Part shown: in pieces, positions 9,255 to 18,349 of the stretch
Numbering within the stretch: the stretch's first letter is position 1
Layout: each line of letters begins with the position of its first letter
Source of the DNA: Paracoccus liaowanqingii
GTDB taxonomy: Bacteria > Pseudomonadota > Alphaproteobacteria > Rhodobacterales > Rhodobacteraceae
Length of the DNA: 64,000 nucleotides
Reading direction: 5' to 3'
Assembly: GCF_004683865.2 (NCBI RefSeq)
Contig: NZ_CP038439.1
Coordinates: 1,528,501-1,592,500, forward strand
Notes under the pieces: model-generated
What the model saw: the letters and a program-made list of their open reading frames with translations, nothing else
What the model was told of the DNA's origin: nothing
Database searches by the model: none
Position numbers and translations under genes: made by a program

Positions 9255-9338
9255 TGGTAGGGGCGGCCGGACTCGAACCGGCACTCATTGCTGAAACGGA
9301 TTTTGAATCCGTCGCGTCTACCATTCCGCCACGCCCCC
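9255..9338 (-). tRNA. tRNA-Leu (anticodon CAA)
   Basis: Read on the minus strand, the 84-base gene starts GGGGGCG and ends CGCCCCTACCA, so CCA is encoded and the acceptor has one G-U pair. The anticodon stem ACGGA/TCCGT encloses the loop TTCAAAA, giving anticodon CAA. A long variable arm typical of class II tRNA-Leu precedes the GTTCGAGTC T-loop. Confidence 0.95.
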
Positions 9339-9460
9339 GAACCTGTCAGGCGCCCTTCCGGCGGGATCCTTGCGGATCACCCGCCGAGGCGTAATTCCCG
9401 CCGCGGGGATTTGCAAGACCGATGTGAGGGGCCCCTGCCCCGCGACCCTGCCACGCCGGG

Positions 9461-10417
9461 TCAGGCCCGGCCCAGCTTTGCCAGCCGCGCATCGCGCAGC
9501 CGCGCGAAATCGTCGCCCGCATGATAGGACGACCGCGTCAGCGGCGTGGCCGAGACCATCAGGAAGCCCTTGCCATAGGCGGCCTTCTCGTAGCCCGCGA
9601 ATTCCTCGGGGGTCACGAAGCGGTCGACGCGGTGATGCTTGGGGCTGGGCTGCAGGTATTGGCCGATGGTGATGAAGTCGATGTCAGCCGCACGCATGTC
9701 GTCCATGACCTGCAGCACGCCCTGGCGATCCTCGCCCAGGCCCACCATGATCCCCGACTTGGTGAACATCGTCGGGTCCAGTTCCTTGATCCGTTGCAGG
9801 ATGCGCAGCGAATGGAAATAGCGCGCCCCCGGACGGACCGAAGGGTAAAGGCCCGGCACCGTTTCCAGGTTGTGGTTGAAGACGTCGGGCCGCGCCTCGA
9901 CCACCGTCTCCAGCGCGCCGGGCTTCGATTTCAGGAAGTCGGGCGTCAGCACCTCGATGGTGGACGCGGGCGACCGGTGGCGGATCGCGCGGATGGTCTG
10001 GGCGAAGTGATCCGCCCCGCCATCGTCCAGATCGTCGCGGTCGACGCTGGTGATGACCACGTGGTTCAGTCCCAGTTTGGCGACCGCATGGGCCACTCGG
10101 CCCGGCTCGAACGCATCCAGCGAGGTGGGCTTGCCGGTGGCGACGTTGCAGAAGGTGCAGCCCCGCGTGCAGATCTCGCCCATGATCATCATGGTGGCGT
10201 GGCCCTGGCTCCAGCATTCGCCGACATTGGGGCAACCCGCCTCCTCGCAGACGGTGGACAGGCGGTTCTCGCGCAGCAGATCGCGCGTCGCCTTGTAGCC
10301 CGCCGAGGTCGGCGCCTTGACCCGGATCCAGTCCGGCTTCTTGGGCTGGGCCTGGTCGGGACGGTGCGCCTTTTCCGGGTGACGCTGATCCGGGATGGTG
10401 AGGTCGCGCAAGGTCAT
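9461..10417 (-). CDS. lipA: Lipoyl synthase
   Basis: 318-residue radical-SAM enzyme that inserts two sulfurs into octanoyl-H protein or E2 domains. Both iron-sulfur motifs are present: the auxiliary cluster [12 protein letters not shown] and the radical-[11 protein letters not shown]. The C-terminal GLGE and the SSYHAGDDF region with the conserved RSS are also present. I chose the ATG at 10417, preceded by AAAGGACC. A longer in-frame start at 10534 gives an arginine-rich extension not seen in LipA. The gene is single, without an adjacent lipB. Confidence 0.96.
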   Translation of the reverse strand: MTLRDLTIPDQRHPEKAHRPDQAQPKKPDWIRVKAPTSAGYKATRDLLRENRLSTVCEEAGCPNVGECWSQGHATMMIMGEICTRGCTFCNVATGKPTSLDAFEPGRVAHAVAKLGLNHVVITSVDRDDLDDGGADHFAQTIRAIRHRSPASTIEVLTPDFLKSKPGALETVVEARPDVFNHNLETVPGLYPSVRPGARYFHSLRILQRIKELDPTMFTKSGIMVGLGEDRQGVLQVMDDMRAADIDFITIGQYLQPSPKHHRVDRFVTPEEFAGYEKAAYGKGFLMVSATPLTRSSYHAGDDFARLRDARLAKLGRA

Positions 10418-10621
10418 GGTCCTTTCGGTCGCGGTTCCCGCAGAAATAGGCTGTTTTCGCGGTCTTGGCAACGCATGGCCGGGGCGTGCCCGGCATGGCT
10501 GCCATGCAGGGCCCCGATCGTGCGGCTGCGGCATTGTCGTCGCCGCAGTGCGGCATTACCTTTTGCCCAAGGGAGGAGCCCCCGCATCGCGCCGCCGATG
10601 CCCGACATGACAGGAGCCCCG

Positions 10622-11170
10622 ATGACACCCGGATCGAAACTGCCCGACGTCACCTTCCGTACCCGCGTCCGCGACGCCTCCCTGGACGGCCCCAATCCCT
10701 TCCGCTGGCAGGACATGACCACCGCCGATTACTTCGCCGGCAAGCGGGTCGTGCTGTTCTCGCTGCCCGGCGCCTTCACGCCCACCTGCTCGACCTATCA
10801 GCTGCCCGGCTTCGAGAAATCCTTCGGCCGGATGCAGGACCTGGGGATCGACGCGATCTATTGCCTGTCGGTCAATGACAGCTTCGTCATGAACCAATGG
10901 GCCAAGGCGCAGGACCTGCAGAACGTCGCCGTCATCCCCGACGGCTCGGCCGAATTCACCGACCGCGTCGGCATGCTGGTGCGCAAGGACAACTTGGGCT
11001 TCGGCCCGCGCAGCTGGCGCTATGCCGCCGTCATCGACGACGGCGTGGTCGAGGCCTGGTTCGAGGAGCCGGGCCGCTGCGACGATTGCGACGAGGATCC
11101 CTATGGCGCAACCGCGCCCGAGGCCGTGCTGGCGTGGCTGCAGACCGCCCGCGTCTCCGAGCCCGCCTGA
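10622..11170 (+). CDS. Peroxiredoxin (Prx5-type)
   Basis: 182-residue thiol peroxidase of the AhpE/Prx5 group. The peroxidatic Cys sits in PGAFTPTCSTYQLPGF. A candidate resolving pair CDDCDEDPYG lies near the C-terminus. It reduces hydrogen peroxide or alkyl hydroperoxides in the cytoplasm. I selected the ATG at 10622, which has AGGAG 6 bases upstream; a longer open frame upstream overlaps lipA antisense and is spurious. It neighbours oxyR and katA, so it is probably part of the peroxide response, although no operator is obvious directly upstream. Confidence 0.9.
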   Translation: MTPGSKLPDVTFRTRVRDASLDGPNPFRWQDMTTADYFAGKRVVLFSLPGAFTPTCSTYQLPGFEKSFGRMQDLGIDAIYCLSVNDSFVMNQWAKAQDLQNVAVIPDGSAEFTDRVGMLVRKDNLGFGPRSWRYAAVIDDGVVEAWFEEPGRCDDCDEDPYGATAPEAVLAWLQTARVSEPA

Positions 11171-11179
11171 CGACACAGA

Positions 11180-11202
11180 GGGGCCGCCGCCCGCGCGGCC
11201 CC
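11180..11202 (+). terminator. Hairpin between peroxiredoxin and oxyR
   Basis: Eight-bp stem GGGGCCGC/GCGGCCCC with a 7-base loop between convergent genes; its right arm reaches the oxyR stop. There is no T run, so it is a weaker terminator candidate. Confidence 0.5.
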
Positions 11203-12107
11203 TACCCGCCCAGAAGCGGCTGCGCCGCCATCCGCAGGACCTGCGCCAGATCATCGAACCAGCCCTGCGCCGGGGTCGAGGCGCGGCGCATCAGCATGAC
11301 CTGACGCGCGGGCTGCGGCTCGGCGAAGCGGATGGCGGTCAGGCCGGGGGCGGCGGCCAGTTCCTGCTGCCGGGCGATCTCGGGCAGGAAGGTCAGCCCC
11401 ATCCCCTGCGCGGCCAGACGGCACAGCGTCGCCAGCGAGGCCGCGCCCAGATCCAGCCGGGCGCTGCGGCGGTTCAGCCCGCAGACCTCCAGCGCCTGAT
11501 CGCCCAGGCAATGCCCCTCGTCCAGAAGCAGCAGCTGGCCCGGATCCAGCGCGCCCGGGGCCACGGCACGGGCATGCAGGTCGGCCACCCGCGCGGCGCT
11601 GCCCGCCAGCAGGAAGTGATCGGTGAAGAGCGCCACGGCCTCGACCCGCGCATCCTCGGGGGGGCTGGCCACGACGATGGCATCCAGCCGCCCCTGCGCC
11701 AGCTCCTCCAGCAGCCGCTCGGTCTGGGCTTCGCGCAGATGCAGGTCGCGGCCGATGTCGCGGGCGCGCAGGTCGGGCAGCGCCTCGGGCAGCAGATAGG
11801 GCGCGACGGTCGGGATCATCCCCAGCATCAGCCGACCGCCCTGCCCCGGTCGCCGCAGTCCCTGTTCCAGATCGGTCATCGCCTGCAGCACCCGCAGCGC
11901 ATGGGCCTGCAGCGCCCGACCCTGCGGGGTCAGCACGACGCCCGAGGAGGTCCGCTCGACCAGCGTGGCGCCGACCACATCCTCCAGCGCACGGATCTGC
12001 ATGGACAGCGCGGGCTGGCTGACATGGATCGCCTCGGCCGCGCGGGTGAAATGCGCGGCATCGGCCAGGGCCAGGAAATAGCGCAGCTGGCGCAGGGTGA
12101 TGTTCAT
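11202..12107 (-). CDS. oxyR: LysR-type hydrogen-peroxide sensor OxyR
   Basis: 301-residue LysR-type regulator with an N-terminal winged helix (residues 1-60, HFTRAAEAIHVSQPALSMQI). The regulatory domain contains the OxyR signature LLDEGHCLGDQALEVC. Cys200 and Cys209 have the same spacing as the redox pair C199/C208 of E. coli OxyR, so it should sense peroxide by disulfide formation. It is divergent from katA, with 98 bases between the starts containing overlapping dyads. It probably controls katA and itself. Confidence 0.93.
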   Translation of the reverse strand: MNITLRQLRYFLALADAAHFTRAAEAIHVSQPALSMQIRALEDVVGATLVERTSSGVVLTPQGRALQAHALRVLQAMTDLEQGLRRPGQGGRLMLGMIPTVAPYLLPEALPDLRARDIGRDLHLREAQTERLLEELAQGRLDAIVVASPPEDARVEAVALFTDHFLLAGSAARVADLHARAVAPGALDPGQLLLLDEGHCLGDQALEVCGLNRRSARLDLGAASLATLCRLAAQGMGLTFLPEIARQQELAAAPGLTAIRFAEPQPARQVMLMRRASTPAQGWFDDLAQVLRMAAQPLLGG

Positions 12108-12118
12108 AAGGGGACCTG

Positions 12119-12147
12119 ATCGGTTCTAGCAGAAATACCGATTTCTG
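12119..12147. promoter_or_regulatory. Putative OxyR operator between oxyR and katA
   Basis: Two interlocked inverted repeats: ATCGGT-N12-ACCGAT (12119-12142) and CAGAAAT-ACCG-ATTTCTG (12130-12147). They lie 12 bases upstream of the oxyR start and 58 bases upstream of katA, a normal place for a LysR-type autoregulatory site. Assignment to OxyR is by position. Confidence 0.65.
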
Positions 12148-12205
12148 TTTATCGCCCGGATGGGTCATGGTGCAACCAGCGAATTCAACCACAAGGGAGC
12201 CTCCC

Positions 12206-13699
12206 ATGAGCCAGAACGATCCGTCCGGCCGCCCGCGCATGACCACCACCGCAGGCGCGCCCATCGCCTCGAACCAGAACAGCGAGACGGCGGGCGTCCG
12301 CGGCCCGCTGCTGATGCAGGACTACCAGCTGCTGGAAAAGCTGGCCCACCAAAACCGCGAGCGCATCCCCGAGCGTGTCGTCCACGCCAAGGGCTGGGGC
12401 GCCTTCGGGACCTTCACCGTCACCAACGACATCAGCCAGTACAGCTGCGCCTCGATCTTCTCGCAGATCGGCAAGACGACCGACATGCTGGCGCGCTTCT
12501 CGACCGTGGCCGGAGAGGCCGGGGCGGCCGACCATGAGCGCGACGTGCGGGGCTTCTCGCTGAAGTTCTACACCGACGAGGGCAACTGGGACATGGTGGG
12601 CAACAACACGCCCGTCTTCTTCGTCCGCGACCCGCTGAAGTTCCCCGACTTCATCCACACGCAGAAGCGTCACCCGCGCACCAACATGCGCAGCGCGACC
12701 GCCATGTGGGACTTCTGGGGCCAGCAGCCCGAATCGCTGCATCAGGTGACGATCCTGATGTCGGATCGTGGCATTCCGCAGGACCCGACCTTCATGAACG
12801 GCTATGGCAGCCACACCTATTCCTTCTGGAATGCGGCGGGCGAGCGTTTCTGGGTCAAGTTCCACTTCAAGACCCAGCAGGGCCATCGCCATTTCACCAA
12901 TGGCGAGGCCGCCGAGATCATCGGCCACAACCGCGAGGGCTATCAGGAGGCCCTGTTCGGCAAGATCGAGGACGGCCAGTTCCCGCGCTGGAAGATGATG
13001 GTTCAGGTCATGCCCGAACTAGACGCGGAAAAGACCCCCTACGATCCGTTCGACCTGACCAAGGTCTGGCCGCATTCCGACTATCCGCTGATCGAGGTCG
13101 GCGAGGTCGAGCTGAACCGCAATGCCGAGAACTACTTCGCGCAGATCGAGCAGTCGGCCTTCAGCCCGTCGAACAAGGTGCGCGGCATCGGCTATTCGCC
13201 CGACAAGATGCTGCAGGCCCGCGTCTTCAGCTATGCCGACGCGCATCGCTATCGTCTCGGCACGCATTACGAGCATCTGCCGGTGAACGCCGCGAAGGCC
13301 CCGGTGCATCACTATCACAAGGACGGGTCGATGAACTTCTTCGGCCACAAGTCGGGCAGCACGGACGCCTATTACGAGCCGAACAGCTTCGGCGGCGCTG
13401 TCGAGGATCCGTCCTTCACCGAGCCGCCCCTTCGGATCTCGGGCGAGGCCGGGCGCCATCCGCACCAGCAGCAGATGGACGACTATACCCAGGTCCGCGC
13501 GCTGCATGACACGGTGCTGACCGAAGAGGAGCGTGGGCGCCTGTACAAGAACCTCGCCGCCGCGATGGAGGGGGTGTCCGACGAGCGCATCCTGGACCGG
13601 GTGCTGGCGCATTTCGACGCGATCAGCCCGGCCTATGGCGCGGGCATCCGCGCCGCGCGGGCCGAGATGGCCGAACGCCACCGTCACGCGGCAGAATAA
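12206..13699 (+). CDS. katA: Monofunctional haem catalase
   Basis: 497-residue clade-3-type small-subunit catalase that dismutates hydrogen peroxide. The catalytic His60 is in [12 protein letters not shown], Asn133 in [14 protein letters not shown], and the proximal haem ligand Tyr343 in [12 protein letters not shown]. No C-terminal flavodoxin-like domain is present. AAGGGAGCCTCCC precedes the ATG. It is divergent from oxyR and followed by a UUCG-loop terminator. An internal start further upstream at 12167 is less likely. Confidence 0.96.
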   Translation: MSQNDPSGRPRMTTTAGAPIASNQNSETAGVRGPLLMQDYQLLEKLAHQNRERIPERVVHAKGWGAFGTFTVTNDISQYSCASIFSQIGKTTDMLARFSTVAGEAGAADHERDVRGFSLKFYTDEGNWDMVGNNTPVFFVRDPLKFPDFIHTQKRHPRTNMRSATAMWDFWGQQPESLHQVTILMSDRGIPQDPTFMNGYGSHTYSFWNAAGERFWVKFHFKTQQGHRHFTNGEAAEIIGHNREGYQEALFGKIEDGQFPRWKMMVQVMPELDAEKTPYDPFDLTKVWPHSDYPLIEVGEVELNRNAENYFAQIEQSAFSPSNKVRGIGYSPDKMLQARVFSYADAHRYRLGTHYEHLPVNAAKAPVHHYHKDGSMNFFGHKSGSTDAYYEPNSFGGAVEDPSFTEPPLRISGEAGRHPHQQQMDDYTQVRALHDTVLTEEERGRLYKNLAAAMEGVSDERILDRVLAHFDAISPAYGAGIRAARAEMAERHRHAAE

Positions 13700-13735
13700 G
13701 CGCCGCGCGACTTTTTTCACGAGTTTCTATTTTTA

Positions 13736-13757
13736 GGGGCGCCCTTCGGGGCGCCCC
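13736..13757. terminator. UUCG-loop terminator after katA
   Basis: Nine-bp stem GGGGCGCCC/GGGCGCCCC closed by a TTCG tetraloop, preceded by TTTTT on the + strand. It therefore has its T/A run on the side that serves the minus-strand DUF6456 gene, and it separates the two convergent genes. Confidence 0.8.
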
Positions 13758-13765
13758 CTGTTCGT

Positions 13766-14914
13766 TCAGCCGATCAGCGGCGAACCCTTGCCGTAGGTCT
13801 CGGCATAGTGCCGCTCCAGCCGCATCAGGGCCAGGCGCAGCACGATCTTGCCCGAGCGCGCCGACCAGCCCAAGCGCCGCTCGGTCATCTCGATGCCTTC
13901 CAGGAAGCAGCAGACGCGCAGCACGATGTCGCCCAGGCCCGGCCCCAGATCGCGCAGCGCCAGCGCCACCCGGTCGCGGGCGTTCTCGGACCCGCCGCGA
14001 AACCCGGATCCGGTCCGTGACACGTCGATCCCCGCCGTCATGAACCCGTCCCAGTTCTGCGTGACGCGCGGCCCCATCTGGGCCAGCTCGAAATCCTCGC
14101 GCAGCCGTTCCCCGGCCGAGACAAGCCCGGCACTCAGGAAAGGCTGCCCGTCCGTGTCGCGCCGACGGGCCAGCACCAGCAGCGGGCTTTCGGCGATGTT
14201 TACCCGCGCATGGCGGCGCCGGCCGGTCTCGGGGTCCTCGATCACCCGATCCTCCCAGACCCGGTGGCTCTCGGCATGGACAAAGCCCGCCTGCGCCTCG
14301 GCCATGCCGGGCTGAAGCTGCGGCGCATCCGCGCCGACCGGCTCGGCATCCGCGAAGGCCCCGGGGCCGGGCACCGCATTGCGCTGGCGGGGCGAGCGCA
14401 ACATGTCGCGCAGCGCCTCGCGTCCCGCCGGGGCGATGACATAGCGCTGCAGCCGCCCGCCTGTCCGGGTCTGCACGACCCAGCCCTTCAGCGCCATGCC
14501 CTCGGCCAGCGCGCGGTCCAGCACGGCGGTGCGGATGTCGTTGCGGGTCACGATCGCCTTGTCCATCCCGGGGGCCGAGGCCATCGCCGCCCCGGGCTCG
14601 GCCAATCGCCGCAGCACCCGCAGCGCCTGGCGGTCGTACTGCGCGGAGTGGCGCGGGGCCTGGGGCGTCAGGGCCGCATCGACCAGCGGATCGTCGCGCC
14701 GCGCCTCGAAGCGGCGGACGCGGCGCAAAATGGTCGAGGCATGACAGCCGGATTCGCGGGCCAGCGCGCGGATGGGGATGCCCTGCTCGACGTGACGCAG
14801 ATACAGGCGGGCATCCTCTGTCATGTCGCGGGGCTCGCCCTTGCCGTCCCCGGCCCCGGACGGGTGCGCCGTGGTGCCCGGGCAGGGTGCGAAGTCACCG
14901 GTCGATATGGTCAT
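13766..14914 (-). CDS. DUF6456 helix-turn-helix protein
   Basis: 382-residue protein with an N-terminal helix-turn-helix of the resolvase/MerR-like kind (IRALARESGCHASTILRRVRRFE, residues about 47-70). A C-terminal DUF6456-type domain of roughly 150 residues ends in ALMRLERHY. The GCGR- and D/E-rich middle is a linker. DUF6456 proteins are conserved in Rhodobacteraceae and carry HTH domains, but their targets are unknown to me. The ATG at 14914 has AAGGGACC upstream. The divergent DUF6477 gene across a 216-base gap is its usual neighbour. Confidence 0.8.
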   Translation of the reverse strand: MTISTGDFAPCPGTTAHPSGAGDGKGEPRDMTEDARLYLRHVEQGIPIRALARESGCHASTILRRVRRFEARRDDPLVDAALTPQAPRHSAQYDRQALRVLRRLAEPGAAMASAPGMDKAIVTRNDIRTAVLDRALAEGMALKGWVVQTRTGGRLQRYVIAPAGREALRDMLRSPRQRNAVPGPGAFADAEPVGADAPQLQPGMAEAQAGFVHAESHRVWEDRVIEDPETGRRRHARVNIAESPLLVLARRRDTDGQPFLSAGLVSAGERLREDFELAQMGPRVTQNWDGFMTAGIDVSRTGSGFRGGSENARDRVALALRDLGPGLGDIVLRVCCFLEGIEMTERRLGWSARSGKIVLRLALMRLERHYAETYGKGSPLIG

Positions 14915-15130
14915 GTCAGGTCCCTTGTCGTCCTCAGGCCGCCGGTCGTGATTGGCAACCCTGGGTTGAATGTCGTTTCGTGCCGAACAGGATGTCTCTG
15001 CACATAGCCGCAACATTCCCTAAGAATTCCTAAAGAAACCTTGCCGGACCGCGCGCTGCGACACGCGATTCGGCAACGCACGCCAAAGTTGTGTGAAGCT
15101 GCGGGCCACGACCAACCAGAGGACAGGCCC

Positions 15131-15466
15131 ATGACTGCACCGTCGAACGTGATCGTCTTCCGCCCCCGCCCGTCGCTGCACGGCCTGCGCCGCCCCGGCA
15201 CGCTGATCCGCGCCGCGCGCGAGGGTCAGGCGTCGTGGAAACGCGACCGGGATCTGGCGCGGCTTCTGCGCAGCGACGGCTGCCCGGCACCCGGGGCGGT
15301 CCTGCCGCGCCTGCGCGCCGAGGAGGATCTTCAGAACGACCTGCGGGTGACGCGGGCCGCCGAATACGACCTCAAGCGCCATGTCGCGCTGATGATCGCC
15401 ATCCTGGCCGAGATGCGCGCCGCGATCGCGGCCTGCCCGCCCTGCCCGGTCGCCGCCGCCCGCTAG
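15131..15466 (+). CDS. DUF6477 family protein
   Basis: 111-residue basic protein. The conserved N-terminal part reads RPGTLIRAAREGQASWKRDRDLARLLR, matching my recollection of DUF6477. A helical C-terminus has a Cys-Pro-Pro-Cys at the end. The ATG at 15131 follows an AGAGGACAGGCCC ribosome site. It is divergent from the DUF6456 HTH gene, a recurrent pairing in this family of bacteria, so the two may act together. No function is known. Confidence 0.75.
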   Translation: MTAPSNVIVFRPRPSLHGLRRPGTLIRAAREGQASWKRDRDLARLLRSDGCPAPGAVLPRLRAEEDLQNDLRVTRAAEYDLKRHVALMIAILAEMRAAIAACPPCPVAAAR

Positions 15467-15469
15467 GCG

Positions 15470-17020
15470 TCAGCGCCGGCGCGTGCCCAAGAGGGATCCC
15501 AGCACGCCCCGGACCAGTGCCTGCCCGGTCCGGGTGCCCAGCTGCCGCGCCAGGCTCTTGCCGAAGGTCTGCGCGATGCTGTCGGACCGCCCGCGCGGGG
15601 CGGGCTTGGCCGGTGCCTCGGGGGCCGGGTAGGGACGGCCCCGGCCCGCGCCGGTTGCGGGCATCTCGAACAGATCGCCGTCGTCCTCGGCCACCGCCGC
15701 AGCGGCGGTGCGCTGCGCCAGCATCTCGTGCGCGGACTGGCGGTCCAGCGTCGTGCCGTACTGGGCCCCCAGGGGCGAGGCCGCCACGATCGCCGCGCGC
15801 TCCTCGTCCGCGATTGGCCCCAGCTGGCTGAAGGGCGGTCGGATCAGCGTGTGCTGCGCCATTCCCGGCTCGCCCTTGGCCTGCAGGAACGAGGTCACCG
15901 CCTCGCCCGTGCCGACCGTCTGGATCGCCTCGGCGATGTCGATATCCGGGTTCGTGCGATAGTTCTGCGCCGCCGCCCGCAGGGCCGCTTGGTCCTTGGC
16001 GGTAAAGGCCCGCAGCCCGTGCTGGACTCGGTTGCCCAGCTGGCCCAGCACATCCTCGGGAATGTCGGCGGGGGACTGGCTGACGAACCAGATGCTGACG
16101 CCCTTGGAGCGGATCAGCCGCGCCACCTGCTCGATTTTGTCGACCAGCGCCTTGGGGGCGTCGTCGAACAGCAGATGCGCCTCGTCGAAGAAAAAGGCCA
16201 GGCGCGGGCGGTCGGGATCACCGACCTCGGGCAGCTGTTCGAACAGCTCGGACAAGAGCCACAGCAGGAAGGTCGCGTAGAGCCGGGGCGACGACATCAG
16301 CCGGTCGGCGGCCAGGATGTTGATGACGCCCCGGCCCCGGTCGTCCTGCCGCAGCAGGTCGGCCAGATCCAGTGCCGGCTCCCCGAACAGGCGGTCGCCG
16401 CCCTCGCCCTCCAGCACCAACAGCGCGCGCTGGATCGCGCCCACGCTGGAGGTGCCCACATTGCCGTAGCGCAGCGACAGATCGCGCGCGTTTTGGCCGA
16501 CCCAGACCAGCATCGCCTGCAGGTCCTTCAGGTCCAAGAGCGGCAGGCCCTGCTCGTCGGCCAGGCGGAAGGCGATGGTCATCACCCCCTCCTGCACGGC
16601 GGTCAGGCCCAGCAGGCGCGACAGCAGCAGCGGCCCCATCTCGGCCGGCGTGGTGCGGACCGGATGGCCCTGCGCGCCCCAGACATCCCAGAAGGTCACC
16701 GGGAAGGCCTGATAGTCGAAGTCGACTCCGATCTTCGCGGCCCGCGCCTGGAACGCCCCGTGCAGCGCGCCCTGGTCCGAGCCCGCCCCCGCCAGCCCCG
16801 CCAGATCGCCCTTCACGTCCGACAGAAAGACCGGCACGCCCGCCAGCGACAGGCTTTCGGCCAGGGTCTGCAGGGTCACGGTCTTGCCGGTGCCGGTGGC
16901 CCCGGCGATCAGGCCGTGGCGGTTGGCCAGCCGCAGCAGCAGCGTCTCGGGCGTGGCATGACCGGCGCCCGCGCCGCCGACGAGGATGTGACCCGCCTCG
17001 GGATCAAGGACCATGGCCAT
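15470..17020 (-). CDS. HerA-like ATPase (DUF853)
   Basis: 516-residue ATPase of the HerA/FtsK-like DUF853 family. Walker A GATGTGKT lies near residue 35. The Walker B region RLAFFFDEAHLLFDD is near 285, and SKGVSIWFVSQSPADIP follows as the sensor segment. A C-terminal low-complexity Pro/Ala/Arg tail ends in a basic stretch. Members are hexameric DNA-translocase-like ATPases of unclear role. The ATG at 17020 follows GGAGCAGTCG. Its stop is 3 bases from the stop of the convergent DUF6477 gene. Confidence 0.88.
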   Translation of the reverse strand: MAMVLDPEAGHILVGGAGAGHATPETLLLRLANRHGLIAGATGTGKTVTLQTLAESLSLAGVPVFLSDVKGDLAGLAGAGSDQGALHGAFQARAAKIGVDFDYQAFPVTFWDVWGAQGHPVRTTPAEMGPLLLSRLLGLTAVQEGVMTIAFRLADEQGLPLLDLKDLQAMLVWVGQNARDLSLRYGNVGTSSVGAIQRALLVLEGEGGDRLFGEPALDLADLLRQDDRGRGVINILAADRLMSSPRLYATFLLWLLSELFEQLPEVGDPDRPRLAFFFDEAHLLFDDAPKALVDKIEQVARLIRSKGVSIWFVSQSPADIPEDVLGQLGNRVQHGLRAFTAKDQAALRAAAQNYRTNPDIDIAEAIQTVGTGEAVTSFLQAKGEPGMAQHTLIRPPFSQLGPIADEERAAIVAASPLGAQYGTTLDRQSAHEMLAQRTAAAAVAEDDGDLFEMPATGAGRGRPYPAPEAPAKPAPRGRSDSIAQTFGKSLARQLGTRTGQALVRGVLGSLLGTRRR

Positions 17021-17158
17021 CGACTGCTCCTTCCGGGAAAAAAATGCACCGCGCACCAGGCAACGCGCGCCCCGAAAAGACTATCTTAACGCTTGCATGG
17101 CAAGGTGAACTTGTCCGGATCGCTTGTCGTGACGTCGGACGAACCTCCCTGTTGGACT

Positions 17159-17186
17159 GGCCGCGCCCCCGGGCGCGGCCTTTTTT
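17159..17186 (+). terminator. Orphan + strand terminator upstream of ialB-like gene
   Basis: Nine-bp stem GGCCGCGCC/GGCGCGGCC with a 4-base loop, followed by six T. No plus-strand gene lies directly upstream (17021-17158 is the leader of the minus-strand HerA-like gene), so it may end a small RNA or block antisense transcripts. Confidence 0.8.
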
Positions 17187-17215
17187 CACGATCCCGGGGA
17201 ACTTTTTCTTGCCGG

Positions 17216-17244
17216 TTGACGGATCACGGCGGCGCGACTACTGT
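17216..17244 (+). promoter_or_regulatory. Sigma-70-type promoter for the IalB-family gene
   Basis: TTGACG at 17216-17221 and TACTGT at 17239-17244, spaced exactly 17 bases. Transcription would begin near 17251, leaving an untranslated leader of about 238 bases before the ATG at 17489. The stretch 17251-17488 has no convincing gene. Confidence 0.65.
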
Positions 17245-17488
17245 CCGCTGCAATGATGACCGGCCAGTCCGGCAGGGAGACTTACGCAACGCGTCGGGGG
17301 CCGTGGTGAGAACCGCGGCCTTTCGCATTTCCGGGCCGCGCGGACCCTTCGGCGAAACCCCGCGCAGCGGCGGGCTGCCGGCGCCGGCTCAAGCCAAGGT
17401 GACAACGCACGGGATGCCGGGGGCCTGACAAGGTTTCGCGACCGTGCTAGATCGGCCACAATGCGTTGAGCAAAAGGAAGAAAGATCC

Positions 17489-18274
17489 ATGTCCATCAAA
17501 TCCTCGCAGGCGCTGCTGGCGGCCCTGGCGCTGATCGCCGGCCCGGCATTCGCCCAGGATGCCGCCAGCCCGACCGCGCCCGCCACCGACACGCCCGCCA
17601 CGGAAGCCCCGGCCGAGGCGCCCGCCACCCCGGCCGAAGCCCCGACCACGACCGAGGCCCCGGCCGATGCCCCCGCCGACCCGGCGCCAAGTACTGCGAC
17701 GCCGACCCCCTCGGAACAGGCCGCCGACGGCGCGGCGACGGGCGCCGCGCCCGATCCCGAGGGCCCGGGCACCTATTATGCCAAGTCCGAGCATGGCGAC
17801 TGGACCATCCGCTGCATCCGCGCAGGCCAGGGCAAGGACCCCTGCGAGATGTACAAGCTGCTGACCGATGCCGATGACAACGCCGTGGCCGAACTGACCC
17901 TGGTGCCCCTGTCCAACGGCAACGTGGCCGCCGGCGCGACGCTGGTCGCCCCGCTGGAGACCGACCTGATCGAGGGCCTGGGCTTCCAGGTCGATGCGGG
18001 CGAGATGCGCGGCTATCCGTTCAGCTTCTGCGCACCGGTCGGCTGCGTCTCGCGGCTTGGCTTCACGCCTGAGGAACTGGCGGGCATGAAGGGCGGACGC
18101 ATCGCCAACGTGCAGCTGCTGCCCTTCGGCGGCGATCCGGCCGAGCCCGTGCAGCTGTCCATGTCGCTGGCAGGCTTCACCGCCGCCTTCGACGAGCTGA
18201 CCGCCTATGCCGCCGAGCCGGCCCCGGCCGCACCCGCGGAAGAAACCCCCGCGGAAGACGCCCCGGCCGAGTGA
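17489..18274 (+). CDS. Invasion-associated locus B (IalB) family protein
   Basis: 261-residue exported protein. The signal peptide (MSIKSSQALLAALALIAGPAFA, cut before Q) is followed by a long Ala/Pro/Thr/Glu low-complexity linker to about residue 90. The IalB domain begins at HGDWTIRCIR, with cysteines in KDPCEMY and FCAPVGCVSRLGF that fit the family's disulfides. A second A/P/E-rich tail ends the protein. IalB proteins are periplasmic; their biochemical role is unknown outside Bartonella invasion. The gene has its own promoter and long leader, and a terminator follows. Confidence 0.88.
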   Translation: MSIKSSQALLAALALIAGPAFAQDAASPTAPATDTPATEAPAEAPATPAEAPTTTEAPADAPADPAPSTATPTPSEQAADGAATGAAPDPEGPGTYYAKSEHGDWTIRCIRAGQGKDPCEMYKLLTDADDNAVAELTLVPLSNGNVAAGATLVAPLETDLIEGLGFQVDAGEMRGYPFSFCAPVGCVSRLGFTPEELAGMKGGRIANVQLLPFGGDPAEPVQLSMSLAGFTAAFDELTAYAAEPAPAAPAEETPAEDAPAE

Positions 18275-18301
18275 TCCCGGCCGTCCGACGGACCGAAACC
18301 G

Positions 18302-18331
18302 AACGCCGCGCCCTGCAAGGGGCGCGGCGTT
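18302..18331. terminator. Terminator between IalB-family gene and KAS gene
   Basis: Perfect 12-bp stem AACGCCGCGCCC/GGGCGCGGCGTT with a 6-base loop between convergent genes. The T run is short. Confidence 0.8.
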
Positions 18332-18349
18332 GTCATGTCGGGGTCAGGA

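Noticed and set aside
17093..17428. TTG-started plus-strand frame upstream of the IalB-family gene
   Set aside because: It contains a strong terminator and the promoter of the next gene.
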